14,662 bases of DNA from Stramenopiles sp. TOSAG23-3 (GCA_900128585.1 LT642551.1:1-14662); one strand, 5' to 3'; positions 1 through 8,530 are shown, numbered from the stretch's first letter. Numbers and translations: made by a program. The notes: generated by a model not told the origin, from the letters alone.

Positions 1-2
1 TG

Positions 3-2135
3 ACGAAAGAACACGGGGATGGGCCGTGGCACTGCAGCGGTGGAGGGGCTCGATGGTTTTGGGAGCATCGCTTCAAGGTGACTACGGTGTCAAATTCGAT
101 TGCGGTTGCCAACTTAGACCCAGAGGGACCGCAGCGGGGCCCTGGCTACTGCCTCGGCCCCTACGTTGGGGCGTACGAGCCCCTCGTGCCTAAATCGTTG
201 CAAGCGATATTGCAGCACGCGTCCTCGTGCGCCGGCGCTGTTCGAAATTTTGCAAACTCTGCGCTGATGGACATCGAGTACAAAGTGGAATCCTTGAGCA
301 AGAAGATCAACGAAGTGGTGCCTTTGAAGGAAAAACTGTCGTACCTCCTGAACTTGGAGAAAACAAGGACGCTGAAGCGGCAAATATTTCGTTTGAACGA
401 TGAAGTGCCCGCGTCGGACGACTACCGGGTCGTGGAGGCGGCGATAGTCACACATCTCATGCGGTCCCAGATTGTCCTGTTGCGGGAAAAGTACAACGAC
501 GTTATTGCCATCACTGTCGGTGGCGATGAGAGCGACGGAACCGAGGTCGCTGCTGGGGTCCAGAATAAATTTTACGCTCTGCAGATCGTTGCAGAGCAGC
601 TGAAGAACCAGTTGCAAAAGTTTGAAAACCAGTTGCTTGTCCAGGAGATTGAATGCGACCGTAAAGTGGAGGAGACGAACAACAGCATCAACTCGATAGT
701 CGCGGAACGGTGCTACGCCCTGATATTTTCGGTCGATTCCTGCAACAGAACGATTCGGCAGCTGCGGCGAGACCTGACGAATCAAAAAGAGAAAATTACG
801 GAGAAAGTGCAATCGCAGTTCATAGATGAGATTAGCCTATTAAAAATGGAAAACATCAAGCTTCAGAACGCTTTCAAAGAGTACCAAGAGACCATGAAGA
901 ACGACATGCTCGGAGAGCTGTCGATCGCGAAGCAGCGCACGTTGACCAAAATTATTGAGAGTGACATAACCACCGCAAAACTGAAGCATCGCACCGTGCG
1001 CATCGCGAAGGCCGAGGACGAGGTCATCGCGTTGAAACGAGAGCTCACGTCAAAGAACAAGGAAATATTCCGCCTCAAAGCGCTGGCGGAGACAGAAATC
1101 ATCGACAAAACGCTCCGTTTTGAGAAACAGCTCGAGAAGTACAGGGAAAAGGCAGAAGGATCGGAGACACTGTGGTCTAGGCTGAACGACATTGAATCGA
1201 GGGAAGAGGCTCTGAAGAAAGAGTTGGTGTCTGCGCAGACCACGTCGAACGAGCTGTACCAGCAGCTGAAGGTGGCGCTGAGCGATTTCCGCTCGGCGAA
1301 CCAGGCCAAGCACGAGTTGCAGCGCTGGAAGATTAGCAACATGCATGCTATGAAAGACCTGCAGAGCCAAATTTCAGACCTGAAGGAAGTGAAGGGGGGG
1401 CGAACAAATAGCCCAAAACCAAGCCCATCCCATCCCGCCAATGTTGAAGTTCCAAACTCTCATCCACTTCGCAAGGAACTTCACACCGCAAACCAAGCGG
1501 TGATTTCGTTGAAACGAGAGCTGGACCGGGAAAAGAAGGCAAAGCGAAATGCGTTCAAACAGGTCGCGCGGATGAAAGAGATAGGCCAGAGTCGTCCTGA
1601 GCACGGCAAACATGGCAGTGTTCTCGCAGACGACTACAACGACTTGCGGGAAGATTTTGGGGCCTTGGCCGCCCAAAACGAAAAGTTGCGAACTATTCTC
1701 CGCAATTACGAAATTGCCGTACCGGCGACGTTTGCTATGGGGGGGCCGAAGCAGCTATCCGAGAGAGACTGGAAGTACAACTCCTCACGGCGCCCCGCGT
1801 CGGATGTCAGTCTGTTCAGAAGCATGGAGCGCCCGAAGACGGCCCCTATGAAGCGAGGCGCCAGCGGCCTCGGCGCCACCACGCCCGGGAACAGACGCCC
1901 CAGCTCGGCACCAAGAAAACGCAGGTCGAAGACCCCGTCCCGAAAGCTTGGGTCGCAGTTTCCTACAAAAGGCCTGGTCATTGAAAACCGCAAAGGCCCC
2001 AACCGGGTGGAAATCGTCTCTCCCTTGTCGAAGCGGAAAACGAGGACGTTGAAAAAGATGCTCAAACTCTCGGGCACGTCCTACAAAACAAATACCAGGA
2101 TGAAGCGGAAAAAAGCTCAGCGACAAGGCCATTAG
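3..2135 (+). CDS. Coiled-coil protein, 5' end outside the window (possible ciliary/microtubule protein)
   Basis: The frame is open from the left edge to a TAG stop, about 710 codons. No in-frame ATG occurs before base 267, and the 88 codons upstream of it read as ordinary protein, so the true start is probably outside the window or in an upstream exon. Most of the protein (roughly bases 270-1370 and 1460-1710) is charged and Leu/Lys/Glu-rich with few Pro or Gly, typical of a long coiled coil. A short Ser/Pro hinge near bases 1395-1465 interrupts it. The last 120 residues are basic and disordered, with RPKTAP and RRPSSAP motifs and KRRSKTPSRK. RPxTAP/RPSSAP motifs are common in ciliary and microtubule-associated proteins, so a flagellar, basal-body or cytoskeletal role is my inference. 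I recognise no named family. It is convergent with the BCAS3-like gene. Confidence 0.85.
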   Translation, partial: TKEHGDGPWHCSGGGARWFWEHRFKVTTVSNSIAVANLDPEGPQRGPGYCLGPYVGAYEPLVPKSLQAILQHASSCAGAVRNFANSALMDIEYKVESLSKKINEVVPLKEKLSYLLNLEKTRTLKRQIFRLNDEVPASDDYRVVEAAIVTHLMRSQIVLLREKYNDVIAITVGGDESDGTEVAAGVQNKFYALQIVAEQLKNQLQKFENQLLVQEIECDRKVEETNNSINSIVAERCYALIFSVDSCNRTIRQLRRDLTNQKEKITEKVQSQFIDEISLLKMENIKLQNAFKEYQETMKNDMLGELSIAKQRTLTKIIESDITTAKLKHRTVRIAKAEDEVIALKRELTSKNKEIFRLKALAETEIIDKTLRFEKQLEKYREKAEGSETLWSRLNDIESREEALKKELVSAQTTSNELYQQLKVALSDFRSANQAKHELQRWKISNMHAMKDLQSQISDLKEVKGGRTNSPKPSPSHPANVEVPNSHPLRKELHTANQAVISLKRELDREKKAKRNAFKQVARMKEIGQSRPEHGKHGSVLADDYNDLREDFGALAAQNEKLRTILRNYEIAVPATFAMGGPKQLSERDWKYNSSRRPASDVSLFRSMERPKTAPMKRGASGLGATTPGNRRPSSAPRKRRSKTPSRKLGSQFPTKGLVIENRKGPNRVEIVSPLSKRKTRTLKKMLKLSGTSYKTNTRMKRKKAQRQGH

Positions 2136-2204
2136 GAGGAAGTGTGTTGAGAACCATTTTTTAAGTTAGAAATAGTTAAACCCAAATACTATGCTTGTGA
2201 ACAT

Positions 2205-2210
2205 AATAAA
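2205..2210 (+). terminator. Poly(A) signal AATAAA of the coiled-coil gene
   Basis: A canonical AATAAA lies 70 bases after the TAG stop, where the sequence turns from balanced to strongly AT-rich. Position and context fit a 3' processing signal. No transcript evidence is available. Confidence 0.45.
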
Positions 2211-2490
2211 GGGAGTTCGAATTTGTTTTTAATTTATTTAACTATCATATAAAAAAACAATTATACTCTCATTTTAAATCAATTACTATTTCAGTTCCAA
2301 CCCTAATCCGGTATTGATGGTTTAACTTGATTTTTTAATTTTTTAATTTCATTTCGTCGTTGATTGTCAATCACTATACTGAGGAATTATTTTTATTCCA
2401 ATGAGAAGAATTACTACCAGGTGATAATATTTCTTTTCTTGTGAAAAGCGATCTGAACTCAACAAAACGATCCAATTCCCAGTCGAAGTC

Positions 2491-2649
2491 TCATATAAAG
2501 TCACCCACCTTTGGAGACTCTTGTGAGTAGATCACTTCTTCACCGAACTCATCGGAGTCACTTGGAGAACCAATCGTCCCTGTATTACCAGAACTCGAAC
2601 AGCGGCTAGAATTGTTTGTTGATTTATTTTTAAAACAAGAGAAAATTGG
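2491..2649 (-). other. Candidate 3' terminal exon of the BCAS3-like gene
   Basis: On the minus strand a 53-codon frame (52 residues plus TGA) reads like a protein C-terminus. It is Ser/Asp-rich and includes SPSDSDEFGEEVIYSQESPK. It is preceded directly by CAG (minus strand, bases 2652-2650). The main gene ends in CCA followed by GTAAATTAG, which offers a GTAAAT donor at 2826. Splicing 2826-2650 (177 bases, GT..AG) would join the two in the same phase and replace the last two residues and the TAG. An AATAAA on the minus strand (2397-2392) lies about 95 bases past the new stop. Against it, the acceptor has no good pyrimidine tract and no other intron is evident in the window. Confidence 0.3.
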
Positions 2650-2656
2650 CTGTTGA

Positions 2657-2662
2657 TTTATT
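2657..2662 (-). terminator. Possible poly(A) signal AATAAA downstream of the BCAS3-like gene
   Basis: TTTATT on the plus strand gives AATAAA on the minus strand 156 bases after the TAG at 2818. It would end an unspliced transcript. If the candidate 3' exon is real, this signal lies in its intron and the one at 2392-2397 would serve instead. Confidence 0.25.
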
Positions 2663-2817
2663 TAACTTTAATAAATACGAAGTACTTCTTATATATTATT
2701 TTCTTATGTACATTCCTGGTGCGGGAGAAGCAACCCCTCGCACGAAGGTGAAATGGACCCAGGCTTCGCGTCCTCCAAAAAAACAAAACACCTCTGGCCC
2801 ATCACGCTCTTTTCATT

Positions 2818-5277
2818 CTAATTTACTGGAGCAAAAATATCGCTAGATTTTGCATCTCGTACCCGCCCGATCAGAACTTTCTCAAACGGTTCACTGTTGT
2901 CCATCTCGAACATTGGCGCGGACGGGGCCGGCAAGGGAACTACATTTTGGGGAAGGGGGCCGAGCTGCGTTTGTTTGATCGGTTTGCTATTAATTGGACA
3001 CTTCCACCACCAAGGGATAGCATAAGACCCCGAGGATTTCTTCGTGAGCCCGGAATTTTTCATGAGGCGAATGTTGAACTTTGGGAGGGCCCACAATGGC
3101 AGGCCTTGGTTGTGGGACACCCTAGGAACGTGCGTGTTCATCTCCGCATTTGCGAGTAGCTCCTCTGAAATGTCGCTTGATTTCTTTCGGCTTGCACGCT
3201 TTGGTGTCGGCTGGACGGGCGTAATTTTCCCTTTCTGGAACGTTAAAGGGACCCGTTTCGCCCCTCCGTCGAATACCACCGCACTCAGTGAGAGGTCACT
3301 CGGGCTGCTCTGTCGCACGTTCAGGTACGACCAGTTCAGTATCGCGTCTGGGGACAAGTAAATTACCATAAGGTTCTTCTTGCGATTTTGCGTTAATATA
3401 GTGGACCCAGAGTTTCTCACCATTTCCACCTCGCACCCTTGTCCTGGCGCGCCCCTCGACCCATCGTAGGACGTCGCACTGGACGGGGCTTGATAGTCTT
3501 GGAGATATTTTTCGCTTTCAGCTTTGTGGTACACCCGCGCCACGGAATTTTGAGTGATTGTGTTCGAGCGGTACTGCTCGGTGTTCTGGTTCGAATTTCG
3601 CTGCCGTAGATCTTGCAAATACGCTGGCATTGCCGATGCTGGCGACTCGTTGGACAGCGCCTCCTTGTTGGGCTTAATGCCAAGCAGGTAGTTTCCAATT
3701 GCAATGGGAGACGTTGAAAACAGTCCGCCCGCTGGCGCTTCTTCCACCGCCGTGCTCCTCGGGATAGCACCGTTCGCACCGAAGCCACCGTTCGCGCAAT
3801 GTGTCGCCACCGTCGGTTGGATTGTCTCTATCACGTTTTCGCTAGCGTCGGTCCCGTCGCCGTTGTCCGTTGTCACGGGCGTCACCTTTGGACGATTCAG
3901 GGCAAACAAATGGTCCGTTCCCCGCGTCGTGGACACTCTCATCCATTTACAATCGGGCGAGAACTGCAATCCTGTGACGACGGCCCTCGTTAGCCCGCGC
4001 TGGTATTTGTACAGAAGTTGGCGCGCCAAGGTGCCGTCGATTGCGGGAAAAATGCTATACACGGACGCCGTCCTTCCGTCTTCGGGTGCCGTCGCGAGCA
4101 TGTCCCCCGATGGGGACCACGCCAACGCCGCCACCCCCTGGCCTTGCACGTAAGCGGGGAAGTGCGCCAACGGGCGACAACGTCGGTTAAGAGAACTTTC
4201 GCTCTGGTTCGCAGGCAAAGGCTTGGGCTTCAAGTCCAAAATCAAAACCTCATGCCCGTGGGGACCATGCGACGTTTCCAGGGCATCCTTCTGCAGTGTT
4301 TTGTTGACACTATTTTCCCCGTCTATGCGCAGCGCCTCCGTGGTTCCCTGCTTGCCCTCGCCCATGTACTTCCCTACGGTCTCCTGCGTAAGCGTCAGGG
4401 CGGCCGAGCCCACCTTTCCTAGAAAATCTACCCCTACCTCCAAACCCCTTGCCCCGCTAACGAGAGACCAGTCGTTTCCCATGACGGTGAAATCTTGCTG
4501 CGGACGCTTCGGTGTGGCCGCGCGTGCACCAACCTTGCGATCAAAGCTCTTCGTGGACACCCCGGATACGGCAAGCCACCGCGAGCCCAGTGCGATCGGA
4601 ACGATGGACGGGGCGTCCCGGGCATCGCAAATTATCACGCAGGTGTTTTCAAACGTCAGCGCGTCAAATATATATACAGCTTTTATCGTCACCACAGCAA
4701 CATGGGCGCTGTTGCTTGTGACCGCTACGACCTCCTCGGGCAGCTTCAGCACGTGCACGTACTGCAGGGTGTCGAGGGAGAGCAAGTGGACGGTATTGGA
4801 AATGCCCAGGGCCTGGCCACGGTCTTCCCCGTCCGCCGTCCCGCTGTCCTCCGCCGCGAGCACCTTCGACTGGGCCACGACTGCCATCAACGGGCGCTTG
4901 AACGCGTGGGCGCTGGGGGGGGCGCTGTTGTCTCTATCGGTCTGAGGGAATGAACTTCGCGACGGGTTTGCCAATGGCGCGAGGCACCTCACCCCCTTCA
5001 TGTTCTCGTCGCACTGCACCAGCCTCGGCTTGTCTGTCATATCTACGTTCAGGGACCAGACGTGGAAGCCGCTCTTCTGCCCGACACATACAAAGATATG
5101 CGTCGACGCTTGGGGGTCCTCTCCATTCGCTTGTACAAGGGACACGCAGGTAACGCTGGACAATCGGGCATCGTCCTCAGCGGTAGGGTTGCCGAAATAA
5201 TATTTGTCCGCCAAAGCCGTCGGGAGGTAGCTGGTGGCCCACGTGCCCCAGTTTGAAGGTTTGGCTGCACCGGCCAT
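2818..5277 (-). CDS. BCAS3 / ATG18f-h-like WD40 (PROPPIN-related) autophagy protein
   Basis: 819 residues. The start is the ATG at 5277, with a strong context (AAAATGG); the longer frame needs a TTG. The N-terminal half is a WD40-type propeller: HIFVCVGQKSGFHVW (60-74), a strand set around NTVHLLSLDTLQYVHVL, and AALAWSPSGDMLATAPEDGR (383-402). This leads into LYKYQRGLTRAVVTGLQFSP and STTRGTDHLFALN (449-461), the characteristic BCAS3/plant ATG18f-h block, where the usual L/F-R-R-G lipid-binding motif is YQRG. The BCAS3 domain follows, with PLWALPKFNIRLM near 727-739. In animals BCAS3 binds PHAF1 and localises to phagophores through phosphoinositides; in plants ATG18f-h act in autophagy. The same role here is inferred. 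Low-complexity insertions (110-160, 460-520) make the loops long. The protein may continue into an exon at 2491-2649. Confidence 0.85.
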   Translation of the reverse strand: MAGAAKPSNWGTWATSYLPTALADKYYFGNPTAEDDARLSSVTCVSLVQANGEDPQASTHIFVCVGQKSGFHVWSLNVDMTDKPRLVQCDENMKGVRCLAPLANPSRSSFPQTDRDNSAPPSAHAFKRPLMAVVAQSKVLAAEDSGTADGEDRGQALGISNTVHLLSLDTLQYVHVLKLPEEVVAVTSNSAHVAVVTIKAVYIFDALTFENTCVIICDARDAPSIVPIALGSRWLAVSGVSTKSFDRKVGARAATPKRPQQDFTVMGNDWSLVSGARGLEVGVDFLGKVGSAALTLTQETVGKYMGEGKQGTTEALRIDGENSVNKTLQKDALETSHGPHGHEVLILDLKPKPLPANQSESSLNRRCRPLAHFPAYVQGQGVAALAWSPSGDMLATAPEDGRTASVYSIFPAIDGTLARQLLYKYQRGLTRAVVTGLQFSPDCKWMRVSTTRGTDHLFALNRPKVTPVTTDNGDGTDASENVIETIQPTVATHCANGGFGANGAIPRSTAVEEAPAGGLFSTSPIAIGNYLLGIKPNKEALSNESPASAMPAYLQDLRQRNSNQNTEQYRSNTITQNSVARVYHKAESEKYLQDYQAPSSATSYDGSRGAPGQGCEVEMVRNSGSTILTQNRKKNLMVIYLSPDAILNWSYLNVRQSSPSDLSLSAVVFDGGAKRVPLTFQKGKITPVQPTPKRASRKKSSDISEELLANAEMNTHVPRVSHNQGLPLWALPKFNIRLMKNSGLTKKSSGSYAIPWWWKCPINSKPIKQTQLGPLPQNVVPLPAPSAPMFEMDNSEPFEKVLIGRVRDAKSSDIFAPVN

Positions 5278-5348
5278 TTTGAAACCCGTATGTATGGAGT
5301 GAGTCAGTTCCCGTAAATGAATAAAAATGTGCGACAATGAAAATCTAA

Positions 5349-5358
5349 GGAATATTCC
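5349..5358. promoter_or_regulatory. Palindrome GGAATATTCC, heat-shock-element-like
   Basis: A perfect 10-base palindrome about 72 bases upstream of the BCAS3-like ATG. It contains GAA-nn-TTC, the minimal pair of heat-shock-factor half sites. A short match like this can arise by chance, so regulatory use is only a suggestion. Confidence 0.2.
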
Positions 5359-6147
5359 AGTGCGACCTGCAAGTGGGAGGGTGAGAAGGGGAGTAGTCTA
5401 TGACTTCACTGTTTCTCTCCTTTTTGCAATTTTTAATTGGATATATTGGATGGAACTACGGTTGTATTAATATTATTTATAAGCTGTACGTTGAATATAA
5501 AAAATGTTGTACGTTATATATATTATAGTGCGTGCCCACCAACAAGTTGAAGAAGAATGAAGAAGAAGGAAATAAAAAATAATAATAAATAAAAAAATGC
5601 CCATTCATTCATCATCATATATAATAATAAATCAATCAATCATCACATTTTTTATTTTATATTGGAATAGTATTAATATTATATTAAAATAGTAAATATA
5701 GTAAAAGCACTGCAGCAAATAATTTCATCTCTTTTTCTTTTTTTTTGAAGAACTTTCTTTTGAATTAAAAAGAATAATATTTATTGTGTAAACCTCGTAC
5801 TTATAAGGATTATAATTATATACTAATAAATAATTAATTGCTATATATATTTTTAATACCGGTACATTGACCATTTTTGTTTTTTTCTTTGGATGATGAT
5901 GATTGTATTACAGTGTATTATGTAAATTTAAAAAGGTTTTCTTCTTTCTTCTTCCTTGAGATGTTGAGATGTATAAATAAATATCTATTCAACGCGATCA
6001 CCACTTCGTACTACTACAGTGCCATTATTACCTATTATTATTATACTCGAAACGAATTATAACTACTCAAATCCCTTCCGGTATAATAATTTAAATACCC
6101 CGATAATATAAATACCCGTTCTGCCTCTTGCTCTCGTGTTGTTGCTG

Positions 6148-6161
6148 CTCCCTTCTTCTTT

Positions 6162-6234
<73 letters not shown>

Positions 6235-6356
6235 TTTCTTTCTTTCTTTCGACTCTTTCTTTCTTTCTGTCTCTTTCTTTCTTTCTTTCGACTCTTTCTT
6301 TCTTTCTTTCTTCAGTCTTTCTTTCTTTCTTCTTTCTTTCTTCATCCATCATTCTT
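6148..6356 (+). repeat. CTTT microsatellite in a long pyrimidine tract
   Basis: Bases 6148-6250 are 103 consecutive pyrimidines on the plus strand. Within them (TTTC)n runs unbroken over 6160-6233, about 18 units. The tract continues to about 6356 with interruptions, including a twice-occurring TTTCGACTC. Its polarity matches the coding strand of the tetraspanin-like gene 340 bases downstream. Long homopurine-homopyrimidine DNA of this kind can form triplex structures. The Lys/Arg/Glu-rich and Ser/Phe-rich reading frames across it are artefacts. Confidence 0.95.
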
Positions 6357-6590
6357 TCTATCAATCATCATCATCATATTTTTATCGTCGTCTCTCTCTT
6401 GAGATGGTGTTCTACCACCTGTCACAAAATAGCAGAAGATTCAGTTTTCTTACAAATTCATTGGCATGAACGAAGGACCAAGACTGCGGACATAATATTA
6501 ATAATTAATCGAGTGGAAAGAATTCCTCTGCCTTTCAGTGTACATACGTATGGAAAGAGCCGTGTTGTGCGTTGCCTAAGAAGAACCACG

Positions 6591-7439
6591 ATGTGTTCTT
6601 GCCTACGAAGCAGGGGGAGAAGCTTGAACCAGAGAGGCGGCGGCCGTTCTCTGCCCCAGAAACGTCGAGGGAACTGCTGCTGCTACTGCTTGCAGTCCAT
6701 TCTTGACCAGATACTGTCCATTGTTAATTTCGGCTTGTTGCTTATCGGCCTGGGTCTCCTGGTGTACAGCCTTTACCTTCTTCGGTTGAAGTCGTACCAC
6801 CTAGACGTCTTGGCCTGCGTCCTTTTGTATACTGGTGGGATGAACTGTCTGTTCGGCGTGGGGTATATTTTGGGTGGGAACAATTCCAGGTGTTTTTTGA
6901 TGACGTACGCGTTCCACATTTTTATGATCGTATGCGCTCAAGGGTCCGTATATTTTTTGTACTTGACGCCGGAGTGGCACCGATGGGTGAGCCAGCACGT
7001 GTTCGTTGCGCCCCGATGGTTGGGTAGAGCAATCAAGGGGCATATGTATGCGGCGAAAACGGTGCTTTTGTGCACCCTCGTTCTTGAAGTTTGCCTCTTG
7101 GTGTTCTCGTGCTGCCTGTTTACGTACTGCGACAGCAAGTTCCTTCCTGGCGGCGTCGACGACGACGACGACGAGCTGCTTTACGACGACGACGATTTGG
7201 GGGACTCCATTGAAGAGGCAGAAAGGCTCCTGGACGAGGAAGAGGAGGAATATAGAGACGATCATTGGGGGGATCGGCAGAAGAAGAAGTACTCGCACCG
7301 GCACAGCGATTTGTTTTCCAAATACGGCCTGACGAACGATCCGAACACAATAGGCCCAGGCCGAAGGGGGCGAGGGCGCAGAGGGTATCAACAGACCCAA
7401 GGGGATTACAACGACGAATTCGGAAGCTTAAACCGCTGA
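6591..7439 (+). CDS. Tetraspanin-like four-helix membrane protein with acidic tail
   Basis: 282 residues. The ATG at 6591 is the first in frame and has A at -3; a longer frame would need a TTG. A basic N-terminus with a Cys cluster (CCCYC, 29-33) precedes four hydrophobic segments near 36-64, 71-94, 101-125 and 153-179. The polar residues typical of tetraspanin helices are present: Asn46 in TM1, Gln117 in TM3 and Glu166 in TM4. Juxtamembrane cysteines, often palmitoylated in tetraspanins, occur before TM1 and at the end of TM4. The loop between TM3 and TM4 is only about 27 residues and lacks the CCG motif and paired cysteines of the usual large extracellular loop, so this is a reduced or divergent member. 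The long cytoplasmic tail is acidic (residues 190-225) and ends in Arg/Gly-rich sequence. Partners and function are unknown. Convergent with NDUFA2. Confidence 0.75.
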   Translation: MCSCLRSRGRSLNQRGGGRSLPQKRRGNCCCYCLQSILDQILSIVNFGLLLIGLGLLVYSLYLLRLKSYHLDVLACVLLYTGGMNCLFGVGYILGGNNSRCFLMTYAFHIFMIVCAQGSVYFLYLTPEWHRWVSQHVFVAPRWLGRAIKGHMYAAKTVLLCTLVLEVCLLVFSCCLFTYCDSKFLPGGVDDDDDELLYDDDDLGDSIEEAERLLDEEEEEYRDDHWGDRQKKKYSHRHSDLFSKYGLTNDPNTIGPGRRGRGRRGYQQTQGDYNDEFGSLNR

Positions 7440-7737
7440 GAAGGTATTGAAAGTCCGCCACGGCCCCCTGCCACCCGGGGGCGCGCACGCTGCTGCCCCT
7501 GCGGCGAACCAACAATTTACTCATTGTATGATAACTTAAGATATGACATATTTTTACAAAATGCACTTCACTCTACCGAAACTTAGATCATACACAGAGC
7601 CAAATGCAAAGTCAAAAAGTGAGTAATGCTTATTTTAGTACGTTGTAAATACGTGGTATGGTTTACGTTTACTCGTGTCGTACGGTTGCACCGCGCTTCG
7701 GGCCAACCGCTCGAGGAAAGTGCCCATTCTCCTCTCC
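7440..7737. other. Short convergent spacer
   Basis: Facing 3' ends of the tetraspanin-like gene and NDUFA2. The first 70 bases are GC-rich and the rest AT-rich. I see no canonical AATAAA on either strand and no other feature. Confidence 0.5.
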
Positions 7738-8052
7738 TTACTGCTTCATAAATGCAGCCGCTTCCACTAACTTCTGTACAGCCGCTTCTACGCCTTGCTC
7801 GTCCAGCCCTGACACGTCCGCTGTTTTTTCTTTTCCGTACGAGTAGGACGCGACAACAGTGGGGGATAGATCATCAAAGCCTTCCCTTACAGGCAAATTC
7901 AAACTTGGGTTGAGCATTTTCAGATCTTTGTGTTGGTGCGCAATAAAGTCCCTGATACCTTGACTACTCGCCACCGCGGCGCCCCCATTCGGGACCAAGA
8001 ACCGTATCTCACGAATATTGGCCGCACGTTTCGCAATCAGTCTCCAGCTCAT
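7738..8052 (-). CDS. NDUFA2: NADH dehydrogenase (ubiquinone) 1 alpha subcomplex subunit 2 (complex I B8 subunit)
   Basis: 104 residues with an ATG start and TAA stop, close to the usual size (about 99 in mammals). The whole chain matches the L51/S25/CI-B8 thioredoxin-like domain: SWR start, IREIRFLVPNG strand, SQGIRDFIAHQHKDLKMLNP helix, LPVREG strand, then ASYSYGKEK and a C-terminal helix VEAAVQKLVEAA. It is a nuclear-encoded accessory subunit of the NADH-dehydrogenase module of mitochondrial complex I. The two cysteines that form a disulfide in the human protein are absent; the second aligns with Gly58 and there is no cysteine anywhere. This indicates a nuclear genome with aerobic mitochondria. 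The start lies in an AT-rich divergent region shared with the methyltransferase gene. Confidence 0.92.
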   Translation of the reverse strand: MSWRLIAKRAANIREIRFLVPNGGAAVASSQGIRDFIAHQHKDLKMLNPSLNLPVREGFDDLSPTVVASYSYGKEKTADVSGLDEQGVEAAVQKLVEAAAFMKQ

Positions 8053-8287
8053 CGTTTTCCTTCTTTTATAAAACTAAAATTGTCCGGTAAATAATATTAC
8101 TGGTAGTCTTTACAATGTAGATTTATAGAATTCTCTCTCGGATGTCTGTTCAAATTGTTTGTTTGAACCGTTCTTCTACACTTTTTCTCATTTGTTGTTT
8201 CTTCTTGGTTATTTCTTTCTTTCTCTCCTTGCAGCATTTATTTATATTATTATATAATAATAATACAGTAAATAAAATATTATTTTT

Positions 8288-8342
8288 TATTATTATTATT
8301 ATTTTTTATTATTAAAAAAAAAATAAAATAATAATAATAATA
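8288..8342. repeat. Perfect AT inverted repeat, 18-base arms
   Basis: The arm at 8288-8305 is the exact reverse complement of 8325-8342, with a 19-base spacer. It lies in a larger TAA/ATT low-complexity block (about 8235-8357) and could extrude a hairpin. It may have arisen simply from facing TAA and TTA repeats. Confidence 0.8.
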
Positions 8343-8512
8343 AATAATAAATAAGAATAAGAATCATCATCACTCACCGATCACCGACCGACCACCACAT
8401 CTCATCATCATCACATCATCAATCATATCTCATCTTCTTTTCTTCTCATTTTTTATTATTATTATAATAATTGTATACTGTCTGGTGTATTATTTATTTA
8501 TTTTAAAGTCCG

Positions 8513-8530
8513 TCCTCCTCCTCCTCCTCC
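8513..8530 (+). repeat. (TCC)6 microsatellite
   Basis: Six uninterrupted TCC units in the AT-rich spacer upstream of NDUFA2. Confidence 0.9.

Larger units (their letters stand above)
2136..2817. other. Convergent intergenic region, AT-rich, with a possible hidden exon
   Basis: This region holds the facing 3' ends of the coiled-coil gene (+) and the BCAS3-like gene (-). Bases 2215-2400 are low-complexity AT. Bases 2491-2649 and 2690-2817 are more balanced, and the first of these reads well as protein on the minus strand (separate entry). The 66-codon plus-strand frame at 2646-2846 overlaps the end of the BCAS3-like gene and is not credible. No RNA gene or mobile element is seen. Confidence 0.6.
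5278..6590. other. Divergent AT-rich spacer (shared promoter region)
   Basis: The two starts (BCAS3-like to the left, tetraspanin-like to the right) are separated by 1.3 kb. Bases 5278-5440 are fairly balanced and contain the GGAATATTCC palindrome and a purine-rich stretch. Bases 5450-6120 are AT-rich with TAA/ATA repeats and a purine block at 5549-5572. Bases 6148-6356 are pyrimidine repeat. Bases 6400-6590 are balanced and probably 5' leader. Small reading frames here are compositional artefacts. No RNA gene is recognised. Confidence 0.6.

Noticed and set aside
5278-5337. Upstream extension of the BCAS3-like protein from a TTG
   Set aside because: The ATG at 5277 has a strong context and begins a family-like N-terminus; non-ATG starts are unlikely in a eukaryotic nuclear gene.
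6041-6469. Lys/Arg/Glu-rich and Ser/Phe-rich reading frames over the CTTT tract
   Set aside because: They are translations of a tetranucleotide microsatellite and have no independent coding signal.
6399-6590. 64-residue N-terminal extension of the tetraspanin-like protein from a TTG
   Set aside because: No ATG, not membrane-protein-like, and the ATG at 6591 directly precedes the Cys-rich TM1 lead-in.
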